NCBI RefSeq assembly: GCF_900129465.1
Contig: NZ_FSRA01000001.1
Location: forward strand, 744,001 to 808,000
DNA length: 64,000 nt
Reading direction: 5' to 3'
Source of the DNA: Chitinophaga niabensis
GTDB taxonomy: Bacteria > Bacteroidota > Bacteroidia > Chitinophagales > Chitinophagaceae
Positions 63,901 through 64,000 of this stretch are shown one piece after another. Each line of letters starts with the position of its first letter. The stretch's first letter is position 1. Below the pieces are notes generated by a model. It did no database searches. It was not told where the DNA came from and saw nothing but the letters and a program-made list of their open reading frames with translations. The translations under genes and the position numbers were made by a program.

Positions 63901-64000
63901 GTATATGCATCTGTGCAAAACGTATTTGTGGCCACTAAATACAAAGGATACGATCCGGAGGTATCTAATTCCGGCTCTCCTTTTGACCAGGGATTTGGTT
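60970..64000 (+). CDS. SusC/RagA TonB-dependent transporter without STN domain (3' end outside window)
   Basis: Open from the ATG at 60970 to the window edge (1010 codons seen). Signal sequence (LCCIMCIVLLALPGYVRAQ), carboxypeptidase-D-like domain (TIKGIVTDETGAPAIGVSVA), plug (VVIVGYGTRKKSDLTGAVG, DPLYVIDGVIL, ASIEVLKDASSTAIYGARG) and most of the barrel. The last residues visible (YDPEVSNSGSPFDQGFG) normally lie about 20 residues before the end, so only a little is missing. No STN domain. A SusD gene is expected just outside the window. It lies 398 bases after the AraC-linked sugar operon on the same strand and may belong to the same pathway. Confidence 0.92.
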   Translation, partial: MRSEKLRRILCCIMCIVLLALPGYVRAQSKTIKGIVTDETGAPAIGVSVAVKQGKTGTATDAEGKFTLSVQQGTVLVLSGLNYESTEITVDARTEYKITVKTKSSNLSDVVIVGYGTRKKSDLTGAVGTVRSEALMERPSSSLNQELSGRVTGVNVSSNSGRPGGRANIRIRGYSSINIQNDPLYVIDGVILNVAGLQNGSTPIDYLNPNDIASIEVLKDASSTAIYGARGANGVILVTTKRGSSGGGKVTYDADFSLGTLPRKLEVLNAKEFLQVEDLAYKNAQKYDSVGWTNGKYTDPRTKRNNPLLFDSQGNPLYDTDWQDEAIQKAFTQNHQISFTNGNEKGSYGAFLNYRNENGLIKGSWQKRYAARFVFDTQIKDWLKVGGTLGYTDQNEKQVDQLGGGGIVTMRQVLEALPIIPVKFPDGSWGGNDDYPGMEGGGNPVQVLEERLYYLRTQTLLGNIYANIQLANGLEFRTTVGANVINQRLDYYGGRDLNYISRGQRGVAQITNNRYNSWQFENYLTYNKQFNRIHSLNALLGLSWQHVDQFSNFAVSQGFTDDYFKFYNLGAGANPQAPSSSGTAYGLNSYFSRLNYGLKDKYLLTFTGRMDGSSKFGSSNRFAFFPSAAIAWRVSQENFMKAVPAISNLKLRASYGATGNSEISAYQALAGLGNYDVVFDGVRSPGIGISRMSNDELRWEKTLQLDAGMELGLFNNRVSLEFDVYRKKTVDMLLAAPLPTTSGYTSITRNIGSMENKGVELAINTTNIEREHFSWNTQFNISINKNRVLALTGGSDIYSGATVIRVGEPLGAFFGRVNLGTWSTQEKGQAAVYNALPGDVKYLDLNNDKQINDNDRAIIGKGIPDGFGTFMNTFRYRNWSLTLDLQYMYGNDVLDRSIHSLEDRQGIANSYKTVLNAWTETNQHTPIAQVRPVPAGYDTNNDSHKVTDASFIRGRNFLLAYTFPAATVTRMKMDRLRVYASVQNVFVATKYKGYDPEVSNSGSPFDQGFG

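Overview
The window looks like chromosomal DNA from a Bacteroidota species of the Chitinophagaceae type, and Chitinophaga is my best guess. The reasons are five SusC/RagA TonB-dependent receptors, four of them followed by SusD/RagB lipoproteins, plus ECF sigma/FecR pairs, a reversed-phospho two-component system with a Y_Y_Y propeller sensor, -7 boxes of the TAnnTTTG kind and few Shine-Dalgarno sites. I saw no tRNA, rRNA, IS element, phage gene or CRISPR array. The window cuts into a gene at both ends.

Layout. (1) 1-5705, plus strand: the end of a tandem endonuclease/exonuclease/phosphatase (EEP) protein, then a MurNAc salvage operon (MurQ etherase, a ceramidase-like hydrolase with a propeller inside it, a FucP-type transporter and a BadF-type amino-sugar kinase). 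(2) 5747-6576, minus: two small exported cysteine-rich proteins, HMA and HYC_CC_PP-like, probably for copper. (3) 6660-19947, minus: an ECF sigma/FecR-controlled locus of SusC, SusD, a DUF3823 lipoprotein, a very large haem-binding propeller dehydrogenase, an FG-GAP protein and a sugar epimerase. (4) 20068-31512: a split sensor kinase/response regulator reading away from SusC, SusD, a BNR glycosidase and a GH-A glycosidase. (5) 31572-33807: an FMN-dependent 2-hydroxyacid oxidase divergent from an AraC regulator. (6) 33808-34043: an array of phased short inverted repeats. (7) 34044-43199: a parallel beta-helix protein and a second ECF/FecR/SusC/SusD locus with a TlpA-like thioredoxin. (8) 43316-50320, minus: SusC, SusD, a zinc metallohydrolase lipoprotein and an unknown lipoprotein. 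(9) 50694-51915: HxlR regulator and a divergent SDR. (10) 51912-60571: AraC regulator divergent from a tight six-gene sugar or sugar-acid operon (epimerase, enolase-superfamily enzyme, VOC protein, 2-hydroxyacid dehydrogenase, ThuA-like protein and a second haem propeller dehydrogenase). (11) 60970 to the end: a fifth SusC, cut off by the window.

The recurring theme is uptake and oxidation of carbohydrates. Two loci under different regulators (ECF sigma and AraC) each join a secreted cytochrome-c/propeller dehydrogenase of the PVC type to a TIM-barrel sugar epimerase. This suggests sugars are oxidised outside the cytoplasm and the products are then reshaped by epimerase, dehydratase and dehydrogenase steps. 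That pathway is my inference. The most unusual things seen directly are the phased repeat array at 33845-33972, the propeller nested inside the ceramidase fold, and three enzyme-like domains that lack expected catalytic residues (second EEP domain, SGNH domain of the haem dehydrogenase, SDR).
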